From an uncultured Eggerthella sp. (GTDB taxonomy: Bacteria; Actinomycetota; Coriobacteriia; Coriobacteriales; Eggerthellaceae): a stretch of DNA of 64,000 bases. Positions within the stretch are counted from its first letter, which is position 1. Every line of letters begins with the position of its first letter. Location: assembly GCA_900542065.1 (NCBI GenBank), contig UQLU01000006.1:1-64000 (forward strand), given 5' to 3'. Shown here piece by piece: positions 62,851-64,000 of the stretch. The position numbers and the translations under genes are program-made. A model generated the notes under the pieces. It searched no databases. It was not told the origin of the DNA and saw only the letters and a program-made list of their open reading frames with translations.

Positions 62851-63531
62851 ATGAATGTGGAGCTTTTGCAATACCCTGAAAGCCCTGAACGAGCTGTTGC
62901 TACGGCGGCGCGCCTTTGTTATGCGCCTGTTGGGGCAAAAGAGCTTATGGAAACTATGCCGCCCGAGCGAGTACAAAGCGTACTTTCCACCATCATGAAA
63001 TCGGGGCATTTTTCCACTCTTGAACATGTAAGTTATACCTTTGCAGTCGATGGGGTTTCTCGTGCACTTACTCATCAGTTAGTTCGACATCGTCTCGCAA
63101 GCTTCAATCAGCAGTCTCAACGCTATGTAAAGTTCACCAAGGGTGTTGAAACGGTTACACCTCATACGGTAGAAGAAAACAAAGAGGCTCAAGCGGTATT
63201 TGACGAAGCGATCGAAGCGGTAATCGAAGGTTATCAAAAGCTTTTAGATATGGGGATTCCTGCCGAGGATGCTCGTTATCTTTTGCCTAATGCGGCAGAA
63301 ACCAAAATCGTTATTACTATGAATATTCGCGAGCTTCTTCACTTCTTTAGCTTGCGTTGTTGCAATCGTGCGCAATGGGAAATTCGAGAATTGGCCCATA
63401 AGATGCTTGAATTAGTAAAGCCCACCGCTCCTTATATTTTTATGGATGCAGGTGCTCCTTGCGTGCGTGGAAATTGTCCTGAAGGTAAGATGACGTGCGG
63501 CAATCCGTACCCTAAGGTGGTGCGCGACTAA
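62851..63531 (+). CDS. thyX: Flavin-dependent thymidylate synthase
   Basis: This 226-residue FAD enzyme makes dTMP from dUMP with NADPH and methylene-tetrahydrofolate. The ThyX motif RHRxxSxNxxSxRY is present as RHRLASFNQQSQRY near residues 78-91. ATG 62851 has AAGGAG seven bases before it. The flanking redox gene may supply reduced flavin, but that is only a guess. A DUF1385 gene follows. Confidence 0.96.
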   Translation: MNVELLQYPESPERAVATAARLCYAPVGAKELMETMPPERVQSVLSTIMKSGHFSTLEHVSYTFAVDGVSRALTHQLVRHRLASFNQQSQRYVKFTKGVETVTPHTVEENKEAQAVFDEAIEAVIEGYQKLLDMGIPAEDARYLLPNAAETKIVITMNIRELLHFFSLRCCNRAQWEIRELAHKMLELVKPTAPYIFMDAGAPCVRGNCPEGKMTCGNPYPKVVRD

Positions 63532-63560
63532 GCTTGAAGCACGACTACTATATCAACGGA

Positions 63561-64000
63561 ATGCAGTCGGCACCATGCTGTATGCAAGCAGATCCGAAGC
63601 GCCTCTTTAGAGGCGCTTCTTTCGCTGCATCCGATACGGCAAGTGCTGACAAAGAACCTGATTCTTCTCGCAGCGATGTGGCACGTGCGTTTCATGAAGA
63701 CGGAGCCTGTAAAACTCATATTGGTGGTCAGGCGCTTATTGAAGGCGTCATGATGCGAGGAAAAAACTGCTGGGCAGTAGGCGTGCGTCAAGCTGATGGC
63801 GCGCTTTTTGCGCAAGAGTACCCGCTTTCTAAAAAGGGAAATCGGCCCGCTTGGTTATCGTGGCCGCTCGTGCGTGGTTGCGTTGCTTTAGTAGATTCCT
63901 TGGCGCTTGGCTTTAAGGCTCTCGAAATTGCAGCAAATAAAGCATTCGACGATGAAGATGATCTTAACGAGCATTCAGGGACTAAATCGAGCGATGGAAA
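63561..64000 (+). CDS. DUF1385 family protein, N-terminal part (cut by window end)
   Basis: The frame holds THIGGQALIEGVMMRGK, the hallmark start of the DUF1385 membrane protein domain, from about residue 52 and runs off the right edge. The preceding residues are polar and may be partly untranslated. ATG 63561, TTG 63534 and GTG 63678 are possible starts, none with a good ribosome-binding site. A perfect hairpin lies inside the first part. DUF1385 genes often sit near rpmE, prfA and rho in Gram-positive bacteria, which fits. The function of the family is unknown. Confidence 0.85.
   Translation, partial: MQSAPCCMQADPKRLFRGASFAASDTASADKEPDSSRSDVARAFHEDGACKTHIGGQALIEGVMMRGKNCWAVGVRQADGALFAQEYPLSKKGNRPAWLSWPLVRGCVALVDSLALGFKALEIAANKAFDDEDDLNEHSGTKSSDG
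63597..63624 (+). terminator. Perfect hairpin after thyX, inside the DUF1385 reading frame
   Basis: AAGCGCCTC pairs perfectly with GAGGCGCTT across TTTA, followed by CTTTC. It looks like a terminator for thyX, but if DUF1385 starts at 63561 it is coding. The T-run is short. Confidence 0.5.

Noticed and set aside
1..64000. CRISPR arrays, insertion sequences, prophage genes, tRNA genes
   Set aside because: None was recognised by eye on either strand; a tRNA or repeat search was not possible, so single short elements might be missed.

Overview
The window reads as chromosome of an anaerobic, moderately low-GC actinobacterium, most likely of the class Coriobacteriia. The pointers are a Gram-positive division cluster carrying sepF, yggT and divIVA, a Rho factor with a very long disordered N-terminal arm, a flavin reductase-rubredoxin fusion, ThyX, a short-form ThiC, and a MurE with the DNPR motif of meso-diaminopimelate ligases. 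Genus is not claimed. No insertion sequence, phage, CRISPR array or tRNA gene was recognised.

Layout. Bases 1-36 look like the 3' end of a 5S rRNA, so an rRNA operon probably lies just to the left. From 210 to 8961 there is a catabolic island: two paralogous LysR regulators flank three terminator-bounded units, namely a short-chain dehydrogenase with a zinc alcohol dehydrogenase, two family III (CaiB/BaiF-type) CoA-transferases, and an acyl-CoA dehydrogenase. The five enzyme genes use a strongly restricted codon set (lysine almost only AAG), which suggests very high expression. The substrate cannot be read from the sequence. From 9090 to 25000 come mixed genes: a FUSC-like transporter, an unrecognised membrane protein, a second SDR, mtnA, a CapA-like phosphoesterase, map, nadK, murJ, a guanidine-I riboswitch driving a pair of SMR exporters, a DUF1846 gene and pyrG.

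From 25137 to 47085 lies xerD followed by a full dcw cluster: mraZ, rsmH, ftsL, ftsI, murE, murF, mraY, murD, ftsW, murG, murC, murB, ftsQ, ftsZ, pgeF, yggS, sepF, yggT, divIVA. It makes the lipid II precursor and the division machine. Ten-base-phased MraZ-type boxes sit upstream of mraZ, and mraZ and ftsZ share a -35/-10 pair (TTGCAA/TAAAAT).

From 47310 onward: RNase P RNA on the minus strand; thiamine genes (thiN, then a TPP riboswitch with thiC and thiD); cca, recN, an endonuclease IV, transaldolase, rho, an SppA-type peptidase, metG with an altered KMSKS loop, an L31 gene with a hairpin leader and a long Ala/Lys/Glu tail, a high-molecular-weight rubredoxin, thyX, and the start of a DUF1385 gene cut by the window edge.

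A recurring trait is long low-complexity extensions on envelope and division proteins (CapA, FtsI, FtsW, MurG, FtsQ, SepF, SppA) and on Rho and L31. The signals most worth a second look are the CoA-transferase island and its candidate operators, the L31 tail and leader, the MetRS signature change, and the paired boxes upstream of mraZ.
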